A stretch of 64,000 nucleotides of DNA, taken from the NCBI GenBank assembly GCA_002009975.1, contig MTLP01000012.1, forward strand, positions 124,001 to 188,000. The letters are read 5' to 3'. Position 1 is the stretch's first letter. Every line of letters begins with the position of its first letter. The position numbers and the translations under genes were made by a program. Below, one piece after another: positions 16,855 to 24,393 of this stretch. The stretch comes from Thermococcus sp. JdFR-02 (GTDB taxonomy: Archaea; Methanobacteriota_B; Thermococci; Thermococcales; Thermococcaceae). A model generated the notes under the pieces. That model ran no database searches. It had not been told where the DNA came from and saw only the letters and a program-made list of their open reading frames with translations.

Positions 16855-18144
16855 CTAAGCTCTTCCTCTTTTTCTCTTTCCAAATTTTAGCTTGGCTGTC
16901 AAAACTTTCTCAGTTGAGAAGAATTTTGCCGTGATGTAGAGTGTTATCAGTGTTATGACACTTAAATAGGCTATTCCAAAATACATTTGGCTGTACTGTT
17001 GCATCAACATAGCTCTTGAGGCTAAAATTGGGTGTGTGAATGGTAAAGCCAGCAATATGGATTTTATTGCAGTTGGGAGTGTTTCTAAGTCTGCAAACAT
17101 TAGGATAAATGAGGGGAAGAGCAGGGGCATTATACTCATGCTGACCAAAGTAGTGGCACTTCTAACATCTTCTGCAAACACTGAGAGGAGCATAGATATA
17201 CTTAGGGCAAAGACTATTGCCAAGAACAAGCTTAAAGCAAATAGGAAAGCTCCTTTTGGCGTTATACTTAAGCCTAGATCTTCCAATGATATGCCTATTT
17301 CTGAAGTTTGTGGAGTCAGCGAGCCGATATAGTACTTCATACCAATCATGTAGGCTATTGATGATATTAAAGCAACTCCCGCAGTGCCTATCATTTTTCC
17401 AGCAATTATAGTTATCCTCTTCACAGGCAACGTTAAGAGAGTTTCGAGGGTTTTATTTTCCTTTTCTGCTGCCATTGTTGTCGCAGCCATTTGGCTTACG
17501 TAGGTTATCATTATGAAAAGCACTAATGGTATTGAGAAAGCTTGCGAAAATATGATTCCAGAAACTACAGAAGGTGGAACTTCCACGATTCTACCTTTTA
17601 TTATGGAATAGCTCTTCGCTTCAATTGGTTTTAGTATTGCCTCTGGATCCCCTTGAACATTTTGCTCTATCTTCAATTTTGCTAAATATTCATTCAAAAC
17701 TTGGACAACCGCGTTAATCCTTCCTTCACTCATCCCTTCTCTCATTCCAGCACTTATGCCCTTGAAGATTGCATAAACTTCCACGTATGTTTTCTCGTTG
17801 CTACTTATCTTTTGAGAAAAATCACTTGGAATGACAACTACAACATTATAATCTTTTTCTCCCGCTTTTTTAATAGCTTCTTGAAGATCTTTAGCCTGAA
17901 TTTGAGTTACAGTAACGTTTGGAGCTATCTCGAGGGATTTTACTAAAAGACTCCCATACTCACCTTTGTCAAAATTGACCAGAACAACTTTAGTCTCTTC
18001 TTGGGCTTGTTCTATCCCAATCTGCATCATTTGTCCCAAGGCTGGGAAGAGAATTAAGGGCAAAATTATCATTCCAAAAATAATCTGCTTATTCCTGAGC
18101 AAATCTTTTATTTCTTTCTTTACAATAATCCAAAAGTCACTCAT
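16855..18144 (-). CDS. ABC-2 type exporter permease (NatB-like)
   Basis: 429 residues. It begins SDFWIIVKKEIKDLLRNKQI and a first hydrophobic helix (IIFGMIILPLILFPALGQMM). A large soluble loop (residues about 45-190) rich in lysines and acidic residues would be extracellular, followed by five more membrane helices (from FSIPLVLFIMITYVSQMA onward). KENKTLETLLTLPVKRITIIAGK is typical of ABC-2 permeases. GGTGGTGAG stands 5-11 nt before the ATG at 18144, which immediately follows the ATPase stop codon (18146-18148). With the ATPase it forms an exporter of unknown substrate; Na+ export as in NatAB, or drug/peptide export, are options. Confidence 0.88.
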   Translation of the reverse strand: MSDFWIIVKKEIKDLLRNKQIIFGMIILPLILFPALGQMMQIGIEQAQEETKVVLVNFDKGEYGSLLVKSLEIAPNVTVTQIQAKDLQEAIKKAGEKDYNVVVVIPSDFSQKISSNEKTYVEVYAIFKGISAGMREGMSEGRINAVVQVLNEYLAKLKIEQNVQGDPEAILKPIEAKSYSIIKGRIVEVPPSVVSGIIFSQAFSIPLVLFIMITYVSQMAATTMAAEKENKTLETLLTLPVKRITIIAGKMIGTAGVALISSIAYMIGMKYYIGSLTPQTSEIGISLEDLGLSITPKGAFLFALSLFLAIVFALSISMLLSVFAEDVRSATTLVSMSIMPLLFPSFILMFADLETLPTAIKSILLALPFTHPILASRAMLMQQYSQMYFGIAYLSVITLITLYITAKFFSTEKVLTAKLKFGKRKRGRA

Positions 18145-18145
18145 T

Positions 18146-18886
18146 TCACTCACCACCTGCTGATACCCTAATTGCTCTCATAAAAACTTCTTCTAAGTTC
18201 TTTGCTTCGTATTTTTCCTTGAGCTCTCTTGGGCTCCCGATTTCGATGATAACGCCCTCGTTAATTAAGGCAACTTTGTCACAGAGAAATTCAACCTCAA
18301 GCATATTGTGACTCGAAACGAGAAATGTAACTCCTTCATTCCTTGCAAAGCTTTTAATGGTTTGTCTGATGGAATATGCGTTTATTATATCAAGACCACT
18401 CGCGGGTTCGTCTAAAATAGCTAACCTAGGCTTTACCATTAAAGCCCTCGCTAAAAGTAATTTACGTGTCATTCCTTTTGAGTAAGTTGAAACTTTGTCA
18501 TAAAGTCTGTTTCCTAAATCACTAATCTCCTTTCCAAGTTCAAGCATTTCTTCAACACTTTTTCCAGTTTTTGCATAGAGTTTAGCCATGAATTCGAGAT
18601 ACTCATAACCTGTTAAATTTTTATATGCTCCCGCTTCTTCAGGGAGATAGCTTATTAGCTTTCTAACATTATCAGCTTGTTTAACAACATCTTTTCCAAA
18701 AACCTCGGCTTTTCCAGCAGTTGGGAATAAAAGCGTCGCTAAGATTCTTAAGGTGGTGCTCTTTCCAGCTCCATTTGGTCCAATGAGACCAAAAATTTCC
18801 CCCTCTTTAACTTCAAATGAGATTCCCTTCAGAGCTTTAACTTTCCCGTAATCCTTCTCAAGCTTTTCAACTCTTACTGCTGGCAT
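18146..18886 (-). CDS. ABC transporter ATP-binding protein (NatA-like)
   Basis: 246 residues. Walker A GPNGAGKST near residue 36, Q-loop region LISYLPEEAGAYKNLTGYEYL, signature YSKGMTRKLLLARAL (a degenerate LSGGQ common in NatA-type proteins), Walker B LAILDEPASGLD and the switch His in SSHNMLE. GGGTGAT lies 4 nt upstream of the ATG. It is encoded 2 bp after the XRE regulator stop and is followed directly by its permease, giving a complete exporter inside one operon with four small membrane proteins. Confidence 0.93.
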   Translation of the reverse strand: MPAVRVEKLEKDYGKVKALKGISFEVKEGEIFGLIGPNGAGKSTTLRILATLLFPTAGKAEVFGKDVVKQADNVRKLISYLPEEAGAYKNLTGYEYLEFMAKLYAKTGKSVEEMLELGKEISDLGNRLYDKVSTYSKGMTRKLLLARALMVKPRLAILDEPASGLDIINAYSIRQTIKSFARNEGVTFLVSSHNMLEVEFLCDKVALINEGVIIEIGSPRELKEKYEAKNLEEVFMRAIRVSAGGE

Positions 18887-18888
18887 TT

Positions 18889-19086
18889 TTAATCACCCTC
18901 ATAGATAAACACATCCTCAATTTTGACTCCAAAAAACTTTGCTATCCTGAAGGCTAACCTAAGCGAAGGGTCATACTTTCCTTTTTCAATTGATATTATG
19001 GTCTGCCTTGTAACCCCTAGAAGCTTTGCAAGTTCCTCTTGAGTTAGTCCTTTCCACTCTCTGAGTTCTCTCAGTCGGTTTTTCAA
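18889..19086 (-). CDS. XRE-family HTH regulator
   Basis: 65 residues, one HTH domain: [50 protein letters not shown] and [12 protein letters not shown]. It is the short Cro/CI type often called YozG-like in bacteria and archaea. It overlaps the preceding DUF2178-like gene by 4 bp (ATGA) and precedes the ABC genes by 2 bp, so it is made from the same mRNA. It is the obvious candidate to bind the tandem palindromes at 20626-20657 and repress its own operon; that is inference. Confidence 0.92.
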   Translation of the reverse strand: MKNRLRELREWKGLTQEELAKLLGVTRQTIISIEKGKYDPSLRLAFRIAKFFGVKIEDVFIYEGD

Positions 19087-19478
19087 ACCTCATCACCCTT
19101 AAAGAATTTGTAATACGTTAGAAATCCTAGATAAATCAACATCCATAGCGTTATTGCTGGAAAGAAATATTTAACTAAAATCTGATACTCTGGATTCTTC
19201 TCTTTCATTGAGGCAATATATGCAAATATTATTGTGATAACGACCAGATATACATTTACAGCCATGCTTTCTGTTTTTTCTCTAATTCTCTTCTCTTTTT
19301 CACTTTCTTCAATCCCAGAGATTTTCATCCCTACATATAATATTACAAAAGCAGTAATAATCGAACCAACTGCTCCTATTGGGTCTTGTGACTTTATGAA
19401 ATACACTGCTATAAAAGCAAACGCAATCATCGCTGTAAAAGTTATAAACCAAATTCCGAAGCGATTTATTTTTGGCAT
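19083..19478 (-). CDS. DUF2178-like small membrane protein (paralog 4 of the operon)
   Basis: 131 residues with four hydrophobic segments (near 10-28, 35-50, 72-90 and 103-122). Between helices 2 and 3 lies [22 protein letters not shown], the degenerate form of the DER(T/A)xxIExxxAxxT element shared by the three upstream paralogs. It is the most diverged of the four and is directly joined to the regulator gene by a 4-bp overlap. Function unknown; the genomic linkage of DUF2178-type proteins with short XRE regulators is familiar, but no role is established. Confidence 0.8.
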   Translation of the reverse strand: MPKINRFGIWFITFTAMIAFAFIAVYFIKSQDPIGAVGSIITAFVILYVGMKISGIEESEKEKRIREKTESMAVNVYLVVITIIFAYIASMKEKNPEYQILVKYFFPAITLWMLIYLGFLTYYKFFKGDEV

Positions 19479-19949
19479 TTACATCACCCGCGAGTAGTAG
19501 TGCCTTAAAGATATATGAATTACAGCAATTGCAGCGAGCAGAACACCTGTTAAAACAAATGCGCTTTTAAGTTCTGGTCTTTTAGTGGAGGCAATTGAAA
19601 GATACACAAGAGTAAGGGATAGTCCTATTAAAACTACTTGTAAAGTCCTTCTTGCGGCAATTTCTTCAATTCTAAGCGTTCTCTCGTCTTCAAGAATATA
19701 TCCCTTCTTTCTTAAGTGATCAGAATACAGCTTCATAAGAACAAAGCCAACTATGAATACAGCAAATGCCAATGGAGGATTGTTCTTGCTAATTGCCCAC
19801 CCTAGGAAGTAGCCCATTGTCATGACTATCATCACTGGAGGAATTAATGCTCTCTTCTCTTCATCAGACTTTCTTGTTGTGTAAAGTAAGATACTTATGA
19901 TAGCAACAATTAGTGTCCAGAGGATCGTTCCCATGAGAAGTTCGTTCAT
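19479..19949 (-). CDS. DUF2178-like small membrane protein (paralog 3)
   Basis: 156 residues, the longest paralog. It has an extra N-terminal helix (LLMGTILWTLIVAIISILLY), then two helices, then the family element YILEDERTLRIEEIAARRTL on the cytoplasmic side, and two more helices ending ISLRHYYSRVM. The terminal (H)YYSKVM/YYSRVM/HYGKVM tail is shared with paralogs 1 and 2. It abuts the next gene without a gap, and GGTGATGT lies before its start codon. Confidence 0.82.
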   Translation of the reverse strand: MNELLMGTILWTLIVAIISILLYTTRKSDEEKRALIPPVMIVMTMGYFLGWAISKNNPPLAFAVFIVGFVLMKLYSDHLRKKGYILEDERTLRIEEIAARRTLQVVLIGLSLTLVYLSIASTKRPELKSAFVLTGVLLAAIAVIHISLRHYYSRVM

Positions 19950-20315
19950 TCACATCACCTTTGAATAATAGTACTGTGAGGCAATCAAAACAAGAGCTCC
20001 AGCTACAAGGGGAATTAACAACCAATCTGGAGATATTTTGAGGTCTTTTGTTGTCAGCCAAGCATATTGGGCAAAGAGTATTATACTCATAACAAAGTAG
20101 CTGTTCCTTGCACTTTTAGCTTCGATAAGTTCTGTCCTTTCATCTGAGACCGTTTCAACATTTAAATTGTAGTATCTGTTAAGCAAATAACTAAAGAAAG
20201 TTCCCAGAGCAAGGATTACAAGTGCTAAGATTGGATTTTTGATCTCAAAAGAATAAGATATGCCGATTATCATTCCAGCGATAATTAGTCCTAATGCGAT
20301 TGTGTAATATCGCAT
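19950..20315 (-). CDS. DUF2178-like small membrane protein (paralog 2)
   Basis: 121 residues with four predicted helices. The shared element is TVSDERTELIEAKSARNSYF near residue 58, and the protein ends SQYYYSKVM like its neighbours. GGTGATGT precedes the start. The repeated C-terminal motif, equal spacing and common direction show a local tandem duplication. Confidence 0.82.
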   Translation of the reverse strand: MRYYTIALGLIIAGMIIGISYSFEIKNPILALVILALGTFFSYLLNRYYNLNVETVSDERTELIEAKSARNSYFVMSIILFAQYAWLTTKDLKISPDWLLIPLVAGALVLIASQYYYSKVM

Positions 20316-20316
20316 C

Positions 20317-20613
20317 TTACATCACCTTTCCATAGTGTATTTCAAGAACTGTAGGTACGAGAAGTGATATTATATTCAATGAAGCAAGCATGGAGAATAT
20401 CTGGAGAGGCAATGTTTTTATAGCAGCGTAAAATGCAAACACTGTTGTCAGAATTTGCAAAATTTGAAGTGTCCTTTTAGCTGATAACAGCTCAATATAC
20501 TCTGCACGCTCGTCTTTCAAAGATCCTAAGTGTCTTCTCTTTTTATGTACTAAATATCCGCCAAGAGCTGTAAAAAAGAGTACAATGAAGTAGTATTTAA
20601 TCACTGGAGACAT
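20317..20613 (-). CDS. DUF2178-like small membrane protein (paralog 1, first gene of operon)
   Basis: 98 residues, three hydrophobic segments, with the family element SLKDERAEYIELLSAKRTLQ near residue 31 and the tail EIHYGKVM. It lacks one helix present in the other copies. The ATG at 20611-20613 is preceded by GGTGATGTGA. It is the first gene after the operator/promoter at 20626-20668 and so marks the operon start. Confidence 0.8.
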   Translation of the reverse strand: MSPVIKYYFIVLFFTALGGYLVHKKRRHLGSLKDERAEYIELLSAKRTLQILQILTTVFAFYAAIKTLPLQIFSMLASLNIISLLVPTVLEIHYGKVM

Positions 20614-20625
20614 TCACATCACCAT

Positions 20626-20657
20626 GTAAAGTTTCCTTTACGTAAAGTTTACTTTAC
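20626..20657. promoter_or_regulatory. Tandem palindromic operator of the XRE/ABC operon
   Basis: Two 16-bp imperfect palindromes stand head to tail: GTAAAG-TTTC-CTTTAC at 20626-20641 and GTAAAG-TTTA-CTTTAC at 20642-20657. Their junction CTTTACGTAAAG is itself a perfect 12-bp palindrome, giving four evenly spaced half-sites. The block lies just downstream of the TATA box and covers the expected transcript start near 20639, the classic place for a repressor site. The probable ligand is the 65-residue XRE protein encoded in the operon. Confidence 0.75.
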
Positions 20658-20659
20658 AT

Positions 20660-20668
20660 CTATATAAG
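20660..20668 (-). promoter_or_regulatory. TATA box of the XRE/DUF2178/ABC operon
   Basis: On the minus strand the sequence is CTTATATAG, about 50 bp before the first start codon at 20613. The expected transcript start falls inside the tandem operator. Confidence 0.65.
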
Positions 20669-20697
20669 CTTTGTGGGTATGTTAAAAAGAGACATGA

Positions 20698-20922
20698 TTA
20701 TCCTTTTACAGTCAGAATTTTTATTTTGGAGATCTCACGAAGTTTACAGAGCTCAGAAACCATCTTTTTAAAGTTCTCACAATTTGCATAATCAACCTTT
20801 GCAAGAATATTGTACTCTCCTTTAACAAGGAATATCTCTTTAGACAGGTTGTAAACTTTCAAATAGTAGTTTATTACCCGCTCAGAACCTCTAAATCCTC
20901 TAATCAGCAAGATGCTTTTCAT
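20698..20922 (-). CDS. Stand-alone Lrp/AsnC ligand-binding (RAM) domain protein
   Basis: 74 residues beginning MKSILLIRGFRGSERVINYY. The alternating strand pattern EIFLVKGEYNILAKVDYANC and the final ISKIKILTV match the RAM (regulation of amino-acid metabolism) domain of Lrp proteins with no HTH attached. Such stand-alone RAM proteins in Pyrococcus form ring-like oligomers and bind amino acids; target and ligand here are unknown. The ATG at 20922 is chosen over an upstream TTG; GGCGA lies 5 nt away. It is monocistronic. Confidence 0.78.
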   Translation of the reverse strand: MKSILLIRGFRGSERVINYYLKVYNLSKEIFLVKGEYNILAKVDYANCENFKKMVSELCKLREISKIKILTVKG

Positions 20923-21033
20923 CTTTTTCGCCAATTTCTATTAGTGTTTTAATGTTAATACGGCTTTCGTGTTTTAAAAGTACAAAATTTAGATAAAACT
21001 GTTTGTCAAAACTGAAAAGTTACGTCCAAAAAT

Positions 21034-22305
21034 TTAACTGCCTAGTATTTCGCCCATCAAATAAGTAGCTGTAGCTTTGGTTACTTTAACTTTCAAGAAT
21101 TCACCAATTGGAGCATCTTCGGGAAGGATTATATCCTTATAGTTCATGGTCCTTCCTTCAATTCCTCCTTTTTCTCCATGTCCATGGGTTAATACTAGAA
21201 CTTCTCTTCCAATGTATTTTTGGTTTATTTCGTAACTTATACTAAGTCTTAAGCGGTGCAAAATTCTTGATCTCTGTTTTGCTATCCTTCCGTGAATTTG
21301 ATTTGGCATTCTTGCTGCTAGTGTCTTTGGTCTCAACGAAAATCTCGAAACATTTATTTTGTCAGGTCTAACTCTTTTAATTAGCTCTACAGTTCTTTGG
21401 AAGGCTTCTTCATCTTCTCCAGGGAAGCCAACGATGATATCTGTGTTTAGATTTAATTCTGGAAATTCTTTTCTAAAAGCCCCAACTATCTCTTCAAAGT
21501 CTTCAACAGTGTAAGTCCTTGCCATGCGTCTTAAGATATCATTATCGCCGCTTTGAACAGGCAAATGAAGGAATTTATAAATCTTTTCATCTTTATAAGC
21601 ATCAATTAACTCATCAAGGAATTTTATAACGTGATTTGGATTTGCCATTCCAACCCTGACCCTGAATTCTCCTTCTATTGAAGTTATCTCATCCAAAAGT
21701 TTTGCCAGATTTGTTCTAATGTCAAATCCATAACAACCGGTATCCTCTGAACTTAGCTGAATTTCCCTATAGCCTTTTGCCAAAGCTTCTTTAACCCATT
21801 TGACTATTTTTTCTGGTGAATAACTTTTTAAAACTCCTCTAGCAAAACGAGTTGCACAATAGGTGCAAGCATTCAGACAGCCCTCGCTGATTGGAATAGT
21901 TATTGCAACTCTGCTCTTTAAAATTCTTGGAAGTTCAAGCTTATCTAAGCTTTTCTGCTCAACATCAACTAATTTTATCCCTTTCTCGGCTAACCTAATT
22001 GCATCAACAATTCTATTAATACTTTTAACCCCTATAATAGCTGAAACTCTATTGTCTATTTTTTCCAAGCTTATATGGGGTAAACATCCAGCAACAATGA
22101 CTTTTTTACCATCATCCAAAAGCTCTTTAATTCTCCTGTGCATGTGTGTCTCCGTTGGATCCTTAACAGCACAGGTGTTAATTATTACATAGTCTGCACT
22201 ATCCAAATTACTAAGCTTGAAGCCCGCATTTACTAAAAGGGCTTCCATAATCTCTGCATCTGCCCTATTTCTTGCACATCCATAGGTTTCGATGTAAACT
22301 CTCAT
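21034..22305 (-). CDS. tRNA t6A37 C2-methylthiotransferase (MtaB/CDKAL1-like)
   Basis: 423 residues. Domains in order: UPF0004 N-terminal domain (MRVYIETYGCARNRADAEIM, with further Cys in INTCAVKD and VAGCLPHI binding the auxiliary cluster), radical SAM core with SEGCLNACTYCATRFARG (CxxxCxxC) near residue 145, and a C-terminal TRAM RNA-binding domain (YIGREVLVLTHGHGEKGGIE). This is the archaeal/eukaryotic-type enzyme adding a methylthio group to t6A37 of tRNA. No ribosome site is visible; a TATA-like TTTTTAAACC about 30 bp upstream suggests a leaderless mRNA. Confidence 0.93.
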   Translation of the reverse strand: MRVYIETYGCARNRADAEIMEALLVNAGFKLSNLDSADYVIINTCAVKDPTETHMHRRIKELLDDGKKVIVAGCLPHISLEKIDNRVSAIIGVKSINRIVDAIRLAEKGIKLVDVEQKSLDKLELPRILKSRVAITIPISEGCLNACTYCATRFARGVLKSYSPEKIVKWVKEALAKGYREIQLSSEDTGCYGFDIRTNLAKLLDEITSIEGEFRVRVGMANPNHVIKFLDELIDAYKDEKIYKFLHLPVQSGDNDILRRMARTYTVEDFEEIVGAFRKEFPELNLNTDIIVGFPGEDEEAFQRTVELIKRVRPDKINVSRFSLRPKTLAARMPNQIHGRIAKQRSRILHRLRLSISYEINQKYIGREVLVLTHGHGEKGGIEGRTMNYKDIILPEDAPIGEFLKVKVTKATATYLMGEILGS

Positions 22306-22491
22306 CGTGAACTAAGCTAAGTGTATTGGTTTAAAAAGTTAATTCATGAGTAATTATTTATTGCAAGTATAAAAATCAATGTAAACTAATCCAAAATCAG
22401 CTTTAGTCCCATAAATAAAAGTTCTCATGCAACTTAATTCAAAACAAAAGAAAAAGGTTGAAGTTCACAAGAACTATGAGCGTGAAGTTAA

Positions 22492-22719
22492 TCAAATAAC
22501 CTCTCCAAAAGCAAACTTCCTCTTAATGCTGTTAATAACGATCTCAACCTCTTGTCCAACTTTAGTGTTTGGAACAAACACAACAAAGCCCTTAATCCTA
22601 GCTATTCCATCTCCGCCTTTGCCAATACTCTCGATTTTAACAGTATATCTTTCTCCAACCTTAACTGGTGCTACACTACCAAATCTATCTCTATTTCCAC
22701 CAAATCTATCTCCATACAT
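22492..22719 (-). CDS. Small TRAM-domain RNA-binding protein
   Basis: 75 residues. A short Arg/Gly/Asp-rich head ([15 protein letters not shown]) leads into one TRAM domain ([58 protein letters not shown]). Single-domain TRAM proteins act as RNA chaperones in methanogens and may replace cold-shock proteins in archaea. The ATG at 22719 is favoured by GGAGAT 7 nt upstream. The gene before it ends with the same domain type (TRAM of the methylthiotransferase), but they are separate transcription units. Confidence 0.88.
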   Translation of the reverse strand: MYGDRFGGNRDRFGSVAPVKVGERYTVKIESIGKGGDGIARIKGFVVFVPNTKVGQEVEIVINSIKRKFAFGEVI

Positions 22720-22753
22720 TTTCAATATCTCCTTTCAAATATTTTAACGCCCT

Positions 22754-23401
22754 TTAGAAGAGCGTCAAGTCTAGTAAGTGAGAGGGTTTATAAAGCTTTT
22801 TATTTTTTATTGCAGATTTTTGCTTTAGAGATTCGACTTTTTTCAGGTCTCGCTTTGTATTTACGTTATAAAAACTTTCTCTAAACTCTTTTGGCAGCTC
22901 TTCGATTTTAATATAACACGTGTTTGCCTTTAGAATTGCCGGTCTTATTGTGTAATCTCCTTTTTCAATCTGTTCCTTTAAAAATTTGGCAAAGCTTTTT
23001 GAATAAGCAGCATGGAGGGGCTCTAAATAACCATTTTTCCAGATTGGAACACATGCTGTACATTTGTCTTTGTAGAATTGCTCTATAATCAGTTCAACGA
23101 ATTTAGAATTTAATAGGGGCATATCACCAGCCACGACAAAAGAATCACCAATTTGCTTTAAAGCGGTATAAATTCCCCCAATTGGTCCAACTAAAAGATT
23201 ATCAACAAGAACTTCAAAACCAAGCTTCTTAAAACTCTTCCTTCTATCTTCAGAGGTTACAATGAAAAGCTCATGAATATACTTTGCTCTAGAAAGCTTT
23301 TCAATTGTATGCATTATTAAAGGCTTTCCGCCGACTTTAAAAAGCAGCTTATCTTCACCAAAGCGCTTTGCTCTTCCACCGGCTAAAATGACACCTTTCA
23401 T
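22754..23401 (-). CDS. mobA: Molybdenum cofactor guanylyltransferase (MobA)
   Basis: 215 residues. MKGVILAGGRAKRFGEDKLL is the nucleotidyltransferase signature, followed by PLIMHTIEKLSRA, the metal-binding SFVVAGDMPLLNSKFVE and YLEPLHAAYSKSF. It makes the guanine dinucleotide form of molybdopterin (Mo or W) needed by the formate dehydrogenase encoded just upstream on the same strand. The ATG at 23399-23401 has GGTGA 5 nt upstream; a longer open frame begins 21 codons earlier without support. Placement in the formate dehydrogenase run supports bis-MGD cofactor assembly. Confidence 0.9.
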   Translation of the reverse strand: MKGVILAGGRAKRFGEDKLLFKVGGKPLIMHTIEKLSRAKYIHELFIVTSEDRRKSFKKLGFEVLVDNLLVGPIGGIYTALKQIGDSFVVAGDMPLLNSKFVELIIEQFYKDKCTACVPIWKNGYLEPLHAAYSKSFAKFLKEQIEKGDYTIRPAILKANTCYIKIEELPKEFRESFYNVNTKRDLKKVESLKQKSAIKNKKLYKPSHLLDLTLF

Positions 23402-23456
23402 AACTTTCACCATACATATTAGCTGAGATAGTGGAGATATAAAAGAATTGGCAAAT

Positions 23457-23882
23457 TTAAACAATTTCCACTAAAAGCCGCTTTTCTGTTATTCTTAATG
23501 ATCTTAGTAGGTTTTCTTTTACTAACTCTCTTTTACAGTCGTTGCAAAGGAGAAGTGTGTCTCTAATACTTTCTTTGAAGGATTTCTTTAATAGTGTATT
23601 CAAAGCTTTATCAGCTTGTTTATATGTGAATTCAGTGGGTTTCCCACATTTTGAACATTTAACAAGCTCAAATTTAAGAATTTGGACGTCATTGGCTTTT
23701 CTTTTAAATGCATTAGTGGGACATATTTTCTCGCAGTCTTGACATTCTGTACATTTCTTGGTATCGAAAATTATTTTCCTAACACCTTTCTCATCAACCT
23801 TAAGCAGAGCATTTGGGGAGCAAACATAAGTACAAGCACCACAACCAATGCAGAGGTCTGGATCAATGTAAAGCTTTGTCAA
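23457..23882 (-). CDS. Iron-sulfur protein with two [4Fe-4S] motifs and a Cys-pair tail, formate dehydrogenase-linked
   Basis: 141 residues from a TTG start that has a perfect GGAGGTG 5 nt upstream. Two ferredoxin motifs are visible, CIGCGACTYVCSP and CTECQDCEKICPT. A C-terminal region carries CSKCG and CNDC pairs, probably a zinc or rubredoxin-like knot, as in HycF/HydN-type subunits. It lies between mobA and the four-cluster protein. It is probably an electron-transfer partner for formate dehydrogenase; whether it docks to the Mbh hydrogenase is unknown. Confidence 0.83.
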   Translation of the reverse strand: MTKLYIDPDLCIGCGACTYVCSPNALLKVDEKGVRKIIFDTKKCTECQDCEKICPTNAFKRKANDVQILKFELVKCSKCGKPTEFTYKQADKALNTLLKKSFKESIRDTLLLCNDCKRELVKENLLRSLRITEKRLLVEIV

Positions 23883-23895
23883 TTCTACACCTCCT

Positions 23896-24393
23896 TTAAA
23901 TAAAAGCAAAACCAAGGGCTTTTTTGCTTTCTTTTCCCAATTTCATTGCTTTTTTCACAAACGTCTCCCTTCTTTTTCTAATTATTTCGCTAAAGTCTCC
24001 ATAAAGTAGAGCATCTGTTGGGCAAGTTGCTACACACGCTGGCTCTTTCCCTTCAGCTCTCCTATGGGCACATAGATTGCATTTTGACATTGTCTTATTC
24101 ACCGAATCAAGCTCTGGAATTCCAAAGGGACAAACTATTGCACACATCATACAGCCAATGCATTTTTGGGGTGCAACTAAGACAGCACCTTCCTCATCCC
24201 TATAGAGAGCGTTAGTTGGACAAACCTCTATACATGGCGCTTTTTCACAGTGCTTGCAGTGAAAAGCCATAGCTATCATTCCCTCAAATTCAAAAACGAA
24301 TATGTGGGATTTTCCATGTTCCCTCTCACATGCTACTTCACATGCTCTACACTCGATACATTTGCTAAAATCAATGAAGAGTGCTTTCTTCAT
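23896..24393 (-). CDS. Formate dehydrogenase iron-sulfur subunit (HycB/FdhB-like, four [4Fe-4S])
   Basis: 165 residues with four cysteine clusters in the DMSO-reductase-family beta-subunit pattern: CIECRACEVACERE, CKHCEKAPCIEVCP, CIGCMMCAIVCPFG and CNLCAHRRAEGKEPACVATCP. It relays electrons from the catalytic subunit. It overlaps the end of the catalytic subunit gene by 23 bp and has GGAGGTGAG just before its ATG, so the two are translated together. There is no membrane segment, so the complex is likely soluble or docks onto another membrane complex. Confidence 0.92.
   Translation of the reverse strand: MKKALFIDFSKCIECRACEVACEREHGKSHIFVFEFEGMIAMAFHCKHCEKAPCIEVCPTNALYRDEEGAVLVAPQKCIGCMMCAIVCPFGIPELDSVNKTMSKCNLCAHRRAEGKEPACVATCPTDALLYGDFSEIIRKRRETFVKKAMKLGKESKKALGFAFI

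Noticed and set aside
20626-20657. Short CRISPR-like or insertion-sequence end repeat
   Set aside because: Only two adjacent 16-bp units without spacers or nearby transposase; position at the TATA box fits an operator.
22427-22747. Open frame on the plus strand opposite the TRAM gene
   Set aside because: It lacks a ribosome site, has no recognisable domain and mirrors the real TRAM gene on the other strand.
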